Positions 1 to 8,316 of a stretch of 64,000 bases of DNA are shown here, piece by piece. The notes under the pieces were generated by a model, which made no database searches, was not told the DNA's origin, and saw only the letters and a list, made by a program, of their open reading frames with translations. Location of the stretch: the NCBI RefSeq assembly GCF_039542345.1, contig NZ_BAABHY010000001.1, forward strand, positions 1,798,001 through 1,862,000, read 5' to 3'. The stretch is from Orbus sasakiae. Lineage in GTDB: Bacteria; Pseudomonadota; Gammaproteobacteria; Enterobacterales; Orbaceae. Each line of letters begins with the position of its first letter. The stretch's first letter is position 1. The position numbers and the translations under genes are program-made.

Positions 1-534
1 ACGTTATTAGCATTAAAACAATCAGCAAAACTCACAACAGCATTAGATGTTCGCTTTGCTGTGCTATGCCATGATGTTGGTAAAGGACTGACACCACCCG
101 CACAGTGGCCTCACCACAGGCAGCATGGAGAGCATGGGGTTGAATTACTTGCGCAGCTTAGCGAAAGATTAAGAGTGCCTAATCACTATAAAAAAGTTGC
201 CACATTTGTCTGCCGCTATCATGACGAAGTACACCATATTGAAACACAACCCTCAATGGATATTGTATTACTCCTTAATCATATTGATGTATGGCGTAAC
301 CCAGATCATCTCGAAAAACTGATTTTGAGCAGTTTAGCAGATTTTCGTGGGCGGCAAGGTTTTGAAGATAAACCGTATCCTCAAGCAATTTTTTTACAAA
401 ATGCTTATTTTATTGCCAAATCCGTATCGATTCAGGAAATCATTAAATCAGGAATTCAAGGTTCAGCAATTCAACAAGAATTACTAAATCGTCGAATAAA
501 AGCCTTGGATGATTGGAAAAACACTAATTTTTGA
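1..534 (+). CDS. cca: Multifunctional CCA protein (tRNA nucleotidyltransferase), C-terminal part
   Basis: The reading frame is open from base 1, so the gene begins upstream of the window; 177 codons are visible. Cca adds or repairs the 3' CCA end of tRNAs. What remains is the C-terminal HD-type phosphohydrolase region: the CHDVGKG motif (bases 67-87) is followed by a stretch reading GLTPP and RLRVPN that closely follows the E. coli Cca sequence. The HD domain gives phosphatase and 2',3'-cyclic phosphodiesterase activity in the enterobacterial enzyme. The N-terminal nucleotidyltransferase head is not in view. The position just upstream of a tRNA operon suits the function but may be coincidence. 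Confidence 0.93.
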   Translation, partial: TLLALKQSAKLTTALDVRFAVLCHDVGKGLTPPAQWPHHRQHGEHGVELLAQLSERLRVPNHYKKVATFVCRYHDEVHHIETQPSMDIVLLLNHIDVWRNPDHLEKLILSSLADFRGRQGFEDKPYPQAIFLQNAYFIAKSVSIQEIIKSGIQGSAIQQELLNRRIKALDDWKNTNF

Positions 535-584
535 TTACATCATAAACAATCAATCAAAAATTTTAATTTATCGAAAAAAAAGTG

Positions 585-622
585 TTGACGATTTAGTTTA
601 AGACAAGCATAATGCGCCTCGC
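585..622 (+). promoter_or_regulatory. Sigma-70 promoter of the tRNA operon with GC-rich discriminator
   Basis: A -35 TTGACG (585-590), a 17-base spacer and a -10 CATAAT (608-613) are followed at once by GCGCCTCGC. A GC-rich discriminator of this kind is typical of stable-RNA promoters under stringent (ppGpp/DksA) control. The first tRNA starts about 30 bases downstream of the expected start site. Confidence 0.8.
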
Positions 623-650
623 AGTGTTGGTTATGACGTTGCGAATGAAT

Positions 651-727
651 GGCTACGTAGCTCAGCTGGTTAGAGCACATCACTCATAATGATGGGGTCA
701 CAGGTTCGAATCCCGTCGTAGCCACCA
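651..727 (+). tRNA. tRNA-Met (CAT), elongator
   Basis: Cloverleaf with 7-bp acceptor stem GGCTACG/CGTAGCC, D-loop AGCTGGTTAGA, anticodon loop CTCATAA with anticodon CAT, T-loop GTTCGAATC and an encoded CCA end. It matches the E. coli elongator tRNA-Met (metT type) almost base for base and heads the operon, as metT does in E. coli. Confidence 0.97.
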
Positions 728-749
728 TTAAGATTAAAGAAGTATCCGT

Positions 750-834
750 GCGGGTGTGGCGAAATTGGTAGACGCACCAGATTTAGGTTCTGGCGCCGCA
801 AGGTGTGTGAGTTCAAGTCTCTCCACCCGCACCA
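750..834 (+). tRNA. tRNA-Leu (TAG)
   Basis: An 85-base class II tRNA with acceptor GCGGGTG/CACCCGC, long variable arm and anticodon loop ATTTAGG (anticodon TAG), CCA encoded. It corresponds to E. coli leuW, which also follows metT. Spacing to the preceding tRNA is 22 bases. Confidence 0.97.
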
Positions 835-858
835 TTTAATCTTAATTTATTCCTTAAT

Positions 859-933
859 TGGGGTATAGCCAAGCGGTAAGGCAGCGGGTTTTGATCCCGC
901 CACTCCCAGGTTCGAATCCTGGTACCCCAGCCA
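859..933 (+). tRNA. tRNA-Gln (TTG)
   Basis: Acceptor TGGGGTA/TACCCCA, anticodon loop with TTG, T-loop GTTCGAATC, CCA encoded. It corresponds to E. coli glnU/glnW, third in the same operon. Confidence 0.97.
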
Positions 934-943
934 TCTTTTTACA

Positions 944-1007
944 GTTCAAGTTGTCAATAATAGTAAAATTAACTAATATTGTTGCCGAAAGGCAGATACA
1001 ACTGAAC
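944..1007 (+). other. Structured spacer between the two tRNA-Gln genes
   Basis: GTTCAAGTTGT (944-954) can pair with ACAACTGAAC (998-1007) with one bulged A, closing a 64-base domain that also holds a GNRA-capped hairpin TGCC-GAAA-GGCA (983-994). It lies in an unusually long 164-base gap between tRNAs. It may be a processing element or a spacer-derived RNA; I do not recognise the fold. Confidence 0.35.
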
Positions 1008-1097
1008 GTGTAAATGTATAAATTCAAAAAATTTTCCTAAATAATGCGATTTAACTGTCATTATTCGCATAGCATAAATGTGGTAAATATTTAGCGT

Positions 1098-1172
1098 TGG
1101 GGTATAGCCAAGCGGTAAGGCAGCGGATTCTGATTCCGCCACTCCAAGGTTCGAATCCTTGTACCCCAGCCA
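1098..1172 (+). tRNA. tRNA-Gln (CTG)
   Basis: Acceptor TGGGGTA/TACCCCA, anticodon CTG in the loop TTCTGAT, encoded CCA. It differs from the upstream tRNA-Gln mainly in the anticodon arm, as glnV/glnX do from glnU/glnW in E. coli. It may be co-transcribed with the upstream tRNAs or have its own weak promoter. Confidence 0.97.
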
Positions 1173-1188
1173 CTTTTATCAAATAACA

Positions 1189-2856
1189 TTATTTATCATC
1201 AATTCCAACGACTTGCCAATTATGCTTTGACTCATCGGTTATATCTCCGTGTTTAGCTTCCACAATATATTTGATCACCATGTTACGAATCGTCCCAGCT
1301 TCACTGCCAAACGCCGTTCTAGAATTCCAAATAGGTTCAATGCGTCTACCTGCTAATGGCCCCCCTTCTTTCACGAGCATTTCATAACGATAAGCATTCA
1401 TTCCCATTTTAATGGTCATGTCTTCAGTAATAACCGTGCCATCGGTCAATGTCAGATGTTTTATTCGCTGACCAACGGGCTCTCGTAAATCAATATGATA
1501 TTTTACCCCACCGAACATGTCATAAGTCATGTATTTTGAAGCACGTCTTATTGGGTCATAATGGTACTGTGTATCGCCAGGTGAAAGCTGCGCAAAATAA
1601 CCGGCAGACCATTCCATATAATCTTTAAGATCTTTACCACTAATTGGATATATGCTCGTTTCACCAGCGGTATATTGGTAACTGTTAGCTATATCTTTAC
1701 GGGTAATATTGCCTTTGTCTAACATGACATTTTGATTATTGATTAAAATAGAAACCACATCGGCATCACTATAATATAGCTGCGCATTATTAAATAATGC
1801 TGTTAAACCTGTATCAACCATATAGACGGCGGGTAGTCCTTTGACGGGGGAATGTGGTACTAAATCTTGATCTGTTTTGCCAATAATCTCATTAGCTATA
1901 CTACGCAATTTATTATGATAAGGCTCATAAATTTTTACTATTTGAGGATCGGCTGGATAAGACTGCACTGATTGAGTGGTTGATTGTTTATTGATTAAAC
2001 TTACTTGATCCTGCTTCACATCAAAGGTCAAATTAATCACAGAAACGACAGTACCATAACGATGTGGCTCTGTAATCACGGTATTATTAATAATTTCTTG
2101 GCTAATATTTTGGTGATTGTGGCCGGCAATAATCACATCGATCCCATTGACCTGTTTCGCAATATCCACAACGCCAGTGCCGGGCTTATTGTTTTCATTT
2201 TCAAGCCCCATATGTGCAACCAGCACAATCGCATCAACGGATTGTTTTTGCAGTTGTTCAACTTGCGCTTTAATTTCAGGAATCGGCATGGTAAATAGCA
2301 TGTGATCAACATGACCTGTTTTCGCTTCAAATTCAGGGACAAACGGTGTGGTTACGCCAATAATACCGATTTTAATGCCAGATTGTTCAATAATTGTGGC
2401 AGCAGGGAAATAACGCTTACTATCGGCTTTGTAATAAATGTTTGCAGCCAAAACCTGCCCTTTAAAACCCGCTAAAATATGATTGAGCGCAGGTATCCCA
2501 AAATTGAACTCATGATTACCTAACGCAATGACATCATAATGCATGGCATTCAGTGCTTCGATAGCAGGATGTTTATCCACATTATAGAATAGCTCAATTT
2601 GGTTATCCTGAATGATATCACCAGCATCAACAACGATGACATTAGGATGATCCACTTTATAGTGGTTAATAAATGATGAAATCTGTGAATATGAGCCCGA
2701 AAAATTTTCGGTATCAGTACCGTAATCCCAAGGTACCATCCGGCCATGTACATCAGAAGTCGCTAAAATTGAGACTTCAACTTGCTCCGCTGAGCTATAG
2801 GGTATAAAAGAACAGATTAATGCACAGCATAATAATAATTTTGTTTTTAAAAACAT
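1189..2856 (-). CDS. Periplasmic metallophosphatase / 5'-nucleotidase (UshA/CpdB family)
   Basis: A 555-residue exported enzyme expected to hydrolyse nucleotides or 2',3'-cyclic nucleotides in the periplasm to nucleoside and phosphate. A signal peptide covers about residues 1-23 (cleavage after SSA). The calcineurin-like metal-binding motifs follow in order: ATSDVHGR (about 32-39), VDAGD (about 75), LGNHEFNFG (about 111-119), VAHMG and AGHNHQ (about 245-250). The C-terminal half fits the 5'-nucleotidase substrate domain, including YMEWSAGYF and the typical NAYRYE. The family is sure; whether the preferred substrate is a 2',3'-cyclic nucleotide or a 5'-nucleotide cannot be read from sequence. 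It converges on the tRNA operon and appears monocistronic. Confidence 0.85.
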   Translation of the reverse strand: MFLKTKLLLCCALICSFIPYSSAEQVEVSILATSDVHGRMVPWDYGTDTENFSGSYSQISSFINHYKVDHPNVIVVDAGDIIQDNQIELFYNVDKHPAIEALNAMHYDVIALGNHEFNFGIPALNHILAGFKGQVLAANIYYKADSKRYFPAATIIEQSGIKIGIIGVTTPFVPEFEAKTGHVDHMLFTMPIPEIKAQVEQLQKQSVDAIVLVAHMGLENENNKPGTGVVDIAKQVNGIDVIIAGHNHQNISQEIINNTVITEPHRYGTVVSVINLTFDVKQDQVSLINKQSTTQSVQSYPADPQIVKIYEPYHNKLRSIANEIIGKTDQDLVPHSPVKGLPAVYMVDTGLTALFNNAQLYYSDADVVSILINNQNVMLDKGNITRKDIANSYQYTAGETSIYPISGKDLKDYMEWSAGYFAQLSPGDTQYHYDPIRRASKYMTYDMFGGVKYHIDLREPVGQRIKHLTLTDGTVITEDMTIKMGMNAYRYEMLVKEGGPLAGRRIEPIWNSRTAFGSEAGTIRNMVIKYIVEAKHGDITDESKHNWQVVGIDDK

Positions 2857-3237
2857 TGCGTTTCCTTATTTAACAGGTAAAAAGTAGTCCATTGAATATT
2901 CACCAACCTTTTCATTCTAAATAACCCGTTAAGTTTTTATCAATTGATAAAATGAAAATCTGTTAACTAGCTCAAAAAATTAATCTCACAGTGAAATAAG
3001 TAAGAATCAATTCATCGCCTGAACTTTTATGTTTGTCTACGTAATTACCTCCGTTCACCAAGCCAGTGAGACGTAAGAAAATATATTCCGCTTTCAATCA
3101 CTAAAAAAGTAAAGAAATCATGCTTATAATTTTAAATTTATTACTTTTGTAAAAACCGATTGGGGACAAATGATAAAGTCTTGATTCTGCATGGCAAAAG
3201 CAAATTTTAGGCTATCGAATGGATACATTAAACCGAT
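2857..3237. other. Intergenic, no gene seen
   Basis: AT-rich stretch upstream of the nucleotidase gene. It must hold the leftward promoter of that gene, but I see no convincing conserved site. The part from 3238 to 3560 is described separately as two candidate small RNA genes. Confidence 0.5.
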
Positions 3238-3260
3238 TATAAAAACTGAATCGATTTTGC

Positions 3261-3341
3261 TATTATGTTTTTCGGGAACTTCCTATTCCCTTATTTTCAT
3301 CATGTTGCCCAGTATGAATTTTCTTATTGGGCTTTTTTTTT
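3261..3341 (+). ncRNA. Candidate small RNA A with intrinsic terminator
   Basis: TATTAT (3261-3266) could be a -10 element, preceded by AATCGATTTTGC, a sequence shared with the next candidate. An RNA starting near 3273 would end at a hairpin GCCCA (3307-3311) / TGGGC (3328-3332), extended by wobble and A-T pairs and followed by nine T. No protein gene on this strand lies upstream that could need a terminator, since both flanking genes are leftward. The -35 region is poor. No known sRNA family recognised. Confidence 0.35.
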
Positions 3342-3459
3342 GACTTTTATACGAACAACACCAATTCTTTATACCATGATGAACCCTGTTCAAATCGGTA
3401 ATTCTTTGTTTTTTATATTTTACTTTACAAAAAACCACTACGAATTCGTGTATAAACTA

Positions 3460-3488
3460 TTGATATGCTTAATCGATTTTGCTACTAT
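3460..3488 (+). promoter_or_regulatory. Promoter of candidate small RNA B
   Basis: TTGATA (3460-3465), 17-base spacer and TACTAT (3483-3488) form a good sigma-70 promoter. The spacer end and -10 (AATCGATTTTGCTACTAT) repeat the sequence at the -10 of candidate A (AATCGATTTTGCTATTAT) with one difference. Confidence 0.5.
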
Positions 3489-3494
3489 TCATCT

Positions 3495-3555
3495 CGAGTT
3501 GTATTCCTACTGTAGTTCTTTCCCGATAATCCGTATTGATTATCGGGATTTTTTT
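3495..3555 (+). ncRNA. Candidate small RNA B with strong intrinsic terminator
   Basis: Expected transcript of about 60 nt from the promoter at 3460-3488 to a perfect 10-bp hairpin CCCGATAATC / GATTATCGGG (3522-3531 / 3538-3547, 6-base loop) followed by A and seven T. The T tract lies only on the + strand, so this is not the terminator of the leftward waaC. Together with candidate A it forms a tandem pair in a 745-base gap. Function and targets unknown. Confidence 0.42.
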
Positions 3556-3601
3556 AGCAAAAGATAAACCTAAAAATGATCACACTAACCAATCTAGATG
3601 A

Positions 3602-4576
3602 TTAACCGTGAATTAATGATGATAATTGACAGAAAACATCATCAGCAAGGATAGATTGCATATTTTTTTGTGCTGAAATCAAACTATTTTGATTTGAACC
3701 ATATCCGCCAATCAATTGCGGATCAGTTGGACCATATAGGGTTATGTTAGGCTTATCTAATGCGGCAGCTAAGTGACTTAATCCTGTATCAACCGATACA
3801 ACCGCTTTTGCACCAGCTAAGACTGAGGCGACTTCAGCTAGCGACAATTTAGGTAAAACATCGACATGACTAAATCCTTGAGCTAAACGCAATGAACGTT
3901 CATGCTCGAGCTGACTTCCCCAAGGGAGTTTTACTTTCAATCCAGTGGATTCAACTAATGCGATTAATTCACGCCATGCATCTTCAGTCCAATGCTTATT
4001 ATCACGCGTAGTGGAATGTAAAAAAACCAGATACTGACCGTGATCTTGTGGCAAATGAGTAACAAAGTGTTTGGCAATAGCATAATCACCAACGTCACGA
4101 CTGAGTGAATACTGTAGACTTTTAGCAAATAGCTGTCTAATACGTTCTACCGCATGCAGATCTTTAGCAACATAATGTTTCACATCGTAAAACCAACTGG
4201 CTATAGGCTCACGAGCACTGCGTTTATCTAAGCCATGTTTCACGCCGTCAGCTTTACGTGTAATCAAAAAGGCACTTTTAATCAGCCCTTGAGCATCAAT
4301 CACATAATCATATTGCTGCAATCTTAACTGCCGAATGAAAGCTTTTCGTTCTTGCCTTATTGCATTAGAAAACCAATTTTTTCGCCAACGTCGAATTGCA
4401 ACAGGGATCACACGATCAACGGCAAAATGCCAAGACGGAATCTGAGCAAAGTTTTCTTCTACTACCCAATCAAAACGGACATCTCCTAAAGCCTGACATG
4501 CATCCGTTAAGGCTGGTAAAGTATGTAAAACATCTCCCATCGAAGACGTCTTAACTATCAGCACTCTCAGTGTCAT
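3602..4576 (-). CDS. waaC: Lipopolysaccharide heptosyltransferase I
   Basis: A GT9-family glycosyltransferase of 324 residues that transfers the first L,D-heptose from ADP-heptose to Kdo2-lipid A at the inner face of the inner membrane. Family marks include the N-terminal VKTSSMGDVLHTLPAL, the FDWVVEE segment, FLHSTTRDNKHW and the C-terminal VSVDTGLSHLAAAL with TLYGPTDP, which line the nucleotide-sugar site. Its start overlaps the end of waaF by four bases (ATGA), so the two are translationally coupled. The order hldD-waaF-waaC is that of E. coli, but no O-antigen ligase (waaL) follows. Length is normal. Confidence 0.95.
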   Translation of the reverse strand: MTLRVLIVKTSSMGDVLHTLPALTDACQALGDVRFDWVVEENFAQIPSWHFAVDRVIPVAIRRWRKNWFSNAIRQERKAFIRQLRLQQYDYVIDAQGLIKSAFLITRKADGVKHGLDKRSAREPIASWFYDVKHYVAKDLHAVERIRQLFAKSLQYSLSRDVGDYAIAKHFVTHLPQDHGQYLVFLHSTTRDNKHWTEDAWRELIALVESTGLKVKLPWGSQLEHERSLRLAQGFSHVDVLPKLSLAEVASVLAGAKAVVSVDTGLSHLAAALDKPNITLYGPTDPQLIGGYGSNQNSLISAQKNMQSILADDVFCQLSSLIHG

Positions 4577-5637
4577 TTAGCAGATTCCTTTTCTGAACTT
4601 TTTTGCAATCGGTTCAACAGAGTCATTAGCTTATCAAAAACAAGCTCAGGTTTAATATCGATTAAACTTTGATGATAGCCCTCTTGTGCATCACCCTTAC
4701 GAACTTTATGATAACCACTAATTAAACGTATCACTTCTGCCTTCTCAGATAAAGGCGGCGTAAAATCAGGACTACTTGGCCCATAAAGCGCAATGAGTGG
4801 CCTGTCTAGCGCAGCAGCAATATGCATCAATCCTGAGTCATTAGTCACAACGGCTTTACAACATGAAATTAAATTAACGGCTTTCTCTAGCGATGTTAAT
4901 CCTGCCAGATTAATACACTTATCTGCAAATGCCATTTTACTGATAATCGATTCCCCTACCGCGCGATCTTTTTCTGAGCCAAAAATCACGATCTTCGCTT
5001 CTTGTTTTGCTAGCATATCTGCTAAAGCGGCATAATGGTAATCAGGCCAACGTTTAGCTGGGCCAAATTCAGCACCAGGGCAAAAACCAATCAACGGCAA
5101 ATCATCCGGTAAATCAAATTCAGCTTTTGTTTCACGCGCTTCTAATGAGTCAACAACCAGTTGTGGGTATAATAAGGGCTGTGGTAAATCCGTTGCGGCT
5201 TGAATATCACCTTTTGGATAGGCTAGCGCAATGTAACGCTCAACCATCAAAGGAAAAGCGTATTTATCAAGCGTACGTCGATCATTTAATAAACCATAAC
5301 GCGCTTCACCTTTCCAGCCTGTGCGCAATGGTATTTTGGCAAAAAAAGGAATTAAGGCAGATTTAAATGAATTCGGTAAGACAATGGCATGATCATAACT
5401 GTCACTGCGTAATTGTTTACCCAACTGATACCGTTCTGATAATGCGAGTCGACCATGACCAATTGGCATTGCAATGGTTTGATTGACCTCTGGCATTTTA
5501 TTTAATAACGCACGACACCATGCCGGTGCCATTACGTCAATTTCTATCTCAGGATGAGTCATTTTCAATGTACGATAAAGGCTTTGTGACATCATCATGT
5601 CACCCACCCAAGATGGTCCAATAATCAATGTTTTCAT
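4573..5637 (-). CDS. waaF: ADP-heptose:LPS heptosyltransferase II
   Basis: A GT9-family enzyme of 354 residues adding the second heptose of the LPS inner core. It begins KTLIIGPSWVGDMMMSQSLY, characteristic of WaaF, and carries GFCPGAEFGPAKRWP and NDSGLMHIAAAL with ALYGPSSPDFTPP near the C-terminus. It is the middle gene of the leftward hldD-waaF-waaC operon, 34 bases downstream of hldD and overlapping waaC by four bases. Length is normal and nothing appears broken. Confidence 0.95.
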   Translation of the reverse strand: MKTLIIGPSWVGDMMMSQSLYRTLKMTHPEIEIDVMAPAWCRALLNKMPEVNQTIAMPIGHGRLALSERYQLGKQLRSDSYDHAIVLPNSFKSALIPFFAKIPLRTGWKGEARYGLLNDRRTLDKYAFPLMVERYIALAYPKGDIQAATDLPQPLLYPQLVVDSLEARETKAEFDLPDDLPLIGFCPGAEFGPAKRWPDYHYAALADMLAKQEAKIVIFGSEKDRAVGESIISKMAFADKCINLAGLTSLEKAVNLISCCKAVVTNDSGLMHIAAALDRPLIALYGPSSPDFTPPLSEKAEVIRLISGYHKVRKGDAQEGYHQSLIDIKPELVFDKLMTLLNRLQKSSEKESAK

Positions 5638-5671
5638 AAAAATTCCCAGTTATGAAAAGTCAAACAGTCAC

Positions 5672-6598
5672 TTATTGATTATTCAACCATTTCATATATT
5701 CGGTAGTGCCTTGTGCAACTGTTTTAAATTCAATAGGGCAACCTGCTTGCCTAAATTTAGTTAAATCGGCCTGAGTAAACGATTGATAACGACCTTTTAA
5801 ATGCTCAGGGAACGGAATGTATTCGATTTGTCCAGTTTGATGATATGCAAGCACTGCATCAGCAACAGCTTGGAAAGACTCAGCACGACCTGTTCCACAA
5901 TTAAAAATACCTGATTTTTGATTTTGCCAGAACCATAAATTGACCGCAACCACATCTTCAACATAAATAAAATCACGTTTAAAGTTATCACTACCTTCAA
6001 ATAATTTCGGTTTTTCACCTTGACTGATTTGACTATTTAAATGATATGCCACACTTGCCATACTACCTTTATGATTCTCTTTTGGCCCATAAACGTTAAA
6101 ATAGCGGAAACCACAAACTTGTGATTTTGCTTCTGGTAAAATTTCACGGACATATTGATCGAATAAAAACTTAGAATAACCATAAACATTTAACGGTTTT
6201 TCATATTGGCGTTCTTCGATAAAGTTATCACTACGCCCACCGTAAGTTGCCGCAGATGAAGCGTAGATAAATGGAATGTTGAAATCAAGACAATAGTGAA
6301 GTAAATCTTTTGAATAACTGTAATTATTCTCCATCATAAACTTACCATCCCACTCAGTGGTCGATGAACAAGCACCTTGATGGAAAATCACGTCAATATC
6401 CAGATCTTCACCCGACACAATTAGCGCAATAAATTCATCTTTATCCATATAATCGGCAATATCAAGATCCACAAGGTTAGTAAATTTTGTGCCATCAGTT
6501 AAGTCATCAACCACTAGAATATCTTTACGGCCTAGCGCATTTAATCCTTTAACAATATTACAACCAATAAAGCCCGCCCCACCTGTTACTACGATCAT
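5672..6598 (-). CDS. hldD: ADP-L-glycero-D-manno-heptose 6-epimerase
   Basis: An extended short-chain dehydrogenase of 308 residues converting ADP-D,D-heptose to ADP-L,D-heptose, the donor used by WaaC and WaaF encoded just downstream. The Rossmann motif VTGGAGFIGCN is at residues 4-14; the Y-xxx-K pair sits in VYGYSKFLFD (about residues 139-148); YASSAATYGG and FNVYGPKE are as in E. coli HldD (RfaD/GmhD). First gene of the LPS core operon. Confidence 0.95.
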   Translation of the reverse strand: MIVVTGGAGFIGCNIVKGLNALGRKDILVVDDLTDGTKFTNLVDLDIADYMDKDEFIALIVSGEDLDIDVIFHQGACSSTTEWDGKFMMENNYSYSKDLLHYCLDFNIPFIYASSAATYGGRSDNFIEERQYEKPLNVYGYSKFLFDQYVREILPEAKSQVCGFRYFNVYGPKENHKGSMASVAYHLNSQISQGEKPKLFEGSDNFKRDFIYVEDVVAVNLWFWQNQKSGIFNCGTGRAESFQAVADAVLAYHQTGQIEYIPFPEHLKGRYQSFTQADLTKFRQAGCPIEFKTVAQGTTEYMKWLNNQ

Positions 6599-6749
6599 AT
6601 TATTTACCTTCTTTTAAAAATACTCGATTAATTACTTTATATCATACCGATTTAAAGGCTTATTTTCGAGTAATCATTTTATATAAATGACTCAATGGCA
6701 TAATACCGAAATGGCAAACCTGCTCGTTGATTCATTAATTCAATCGATA

Positions 6750-7517
6750 CTATAGTTTAGCTGTAATATGGATATATCTGGCTAAATGAATATAAGGTTC
6801 TTGTCGGCAAAACTGTTTTTCCATTTCAAGCAGTTCATCAAAACGGGTTTGCTGCTTTTGTTTATCAATTAAATAATCATGAAATACACGAATACCCGTT
6901 TTTTGAGTAATCGTAAAATTCAGATCATTCAACCATTGGTAAACATCATTTGGCATCCGTGGATAATCAGGAGACAAGGTTTTCTTTTTACGTTTTGTTA
7001 AGCCAGCCTGTACATAGCCAAAATTACCTAATGTCACTGTTCTAAATAATAAACCATGATAATTATAAAACATCAATGATAAGTATCCATTGGGTTTGAG
7101 GTGCGCTTTAAGCGTGGCTAAAACGTGCTGAGGATCATTAACCCATTCTAAAACAGCATGACAAATGACAATATCAAATGGATGATCAACACATTGTGCA
7201 AGCTGTTGAATTGAACAGTGATAATAGTGTAAAGAGAGACCCGCTGATTCGGCATTATGTTTTGCAATATCGAGCATTTGCTGCGAAATATCACACATGG
7301 TCACATCATGTCCAAGGGCCGCAAGTTTATACGCTATTTGCCCCTGACCGCCACCGGCATCTAAAATCGTCAGCTTCTGATGACTTGGCCATCGATTTAA
7401 AATATTTTCAATGTCTTGCCAGACAATGACTTCTCGAATTTTACCCTTCGTTGTTCCGTAGATATTTTTTGAAAATTTACCGGTAATATCGTCAAAATTA
7501 CGATCTGCATTCATCAT
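6750..7517 (-). CDS. cmoM: tRNA 5-carboxymethoxyuridine methyltransferase
   Basis: A SAM-dependent methyltransferase of 255 residues that makes the methyl ester mcmo5U at the wobble position of certain tRNAs; formerly called SmtA. DRNFDDITGKFSKNIYGTTK at the start, the SAM motif LDAGGGQGQ (about residues 51-59), HAVLEWV, SLMFYNYHGLL and TLSPDYPR match E. coli CmoM closely. The start is ATG at 7517 or the adjacent ATG at 7514. It begins one base after the plsC stop, so both belong to one leftward transcript. cmoA and cmoB are not in the window. Confidence 0.93.
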   Translation of the reverse strand: MMNADRNFDDITGKFSKNIYGTTKGKIREVIVWQDIENILNRWPSHQKLTILDAGGGQGQIAYKLAALGHDVTMCDISQQMLDIAKHNAESAGLSLHYYHCSIQQLAQCVDHPFDIVICHAVLEWVNDPQHVLATLKAHLKPNGYLSLMFYNYHGLLFRTVTLGNFGYVQAGLTKRKKKTLSPDYPRMPNDVYQWLNDLNFTITQKTGIRVFHDYLIDKQKQQTRFDELLEMEKQFCRQEPYIHLARYIHITAKL

Positions 7518-7518
7518 C

Positions 7519-8253
7519 TTATGCTTTCTTTTTGTCTAATATCGCCGCTTCTTGATCTAATTGAGCAATCTTATCCGACATTAATTGATAACAACGTTCC
7601 ATCAATGCTTTTGCATCTTCTTTTTTCATATCCTTTGTATCAATCGGCTCAAGCATTTCAACGATCATATGACCATTATTAAAACGGTTTAATTTAATAT
7701 TGTTCGTATTCGATACGCAGATTGGCACGACAGGTACGCCAGCTGCAATTGCAGCGCGAAATGCACCCGTTTTAAAAGGGAGTAAACCACGTCCTCGGCT
7801 ACGTGTTCCCTCAGGGAACATCCAAATCGACAACGCTTTTGTTTTAATCTCATTAACAACTTGCGATAGGGTATCTCGTGCTTTTGATTTATTATCCCGA
7901 TCTAATAAAATATTACCACTAAGCCAATAGAGAGGACCAAAAAAAGGAATCCATACTAAACTTTTTTTCCCCACCGTGACCGTGCCGGGTTGAACAATCT
8001 GCCCAGCAACCAAAATATCATAGTTATTTTGGTGATTAGCAATAAAAACGCAATTACCGGCTTTATTGATATCAGGGTATTGCCGTAATACCAGTTTCAA
8101 ACCAAATAATGGTGTCAGGACACTCCCAAAAATATGAGCAAAACGCGCAACATGATTTGGGTTACGAGGACTGAATAAACAAAAAATCACCCCAAAAATA
8201 CAAATCAATATGGCTAAGATAATCCCAAAAACCATTCTAAAAAGAAAAATCAT
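7519..8253 (-). CDS. plsC: 1-acyl-sn-glycerol-3-phosphate acyltransferase
   Basis: A membrane-bound acyltransferase of 244 residues that acylates lysophosphatidic acid to phosphatidic acid in phospholipid synthesis. It has an N-terminal hydrophobic segment (about residues 5-27), the catalytic NHQNNYD (HX4D; about residues 73-79), the FPEGTRSRG block (about 147-155) and VPVVPICV (about 174-181). Length matches E. coli PlsC. It is followed directly by cmoM and is divergent from mnmD across 63 bases. Confidence 0.94.
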   Translation of the reverse strand: MIFLFRMVFGIILAILICIFGVIFCLFSPRNPNHVARFAHIFGSVLTPLFGLKLVLRQYPDINKAGNCVFIANHQNNYDILVAGQIVQPGTVTVGKKSLVWIPFFGPLYWLSGNILLDRDNKSKARDTLSQVVNEIKTKALSIWMFPEGTRSRGRGLLPFKTGAFRAAIAAGVPVVPICVSNTNNIKLNRFNNGHMIVEMLEPIDTKDMKKEDAKALMERCYQLMSDKIAQLDQEAAILDKKKA

Positions 8254-8316
8254 AATTTACCTCTCAAATTATTATCAGCTATTATATGCAACTATACGAA
8301 TTAGAGAAACAGTTAA

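Noticed and set aside
3265..3567. 100-codon open frame on the + strand
   Set aside because: It spans both candidate sRNA terminators and promoters, has no ribosome site, and its product is an odd Phe/Tyr-rich string caused by T-rich sequence.
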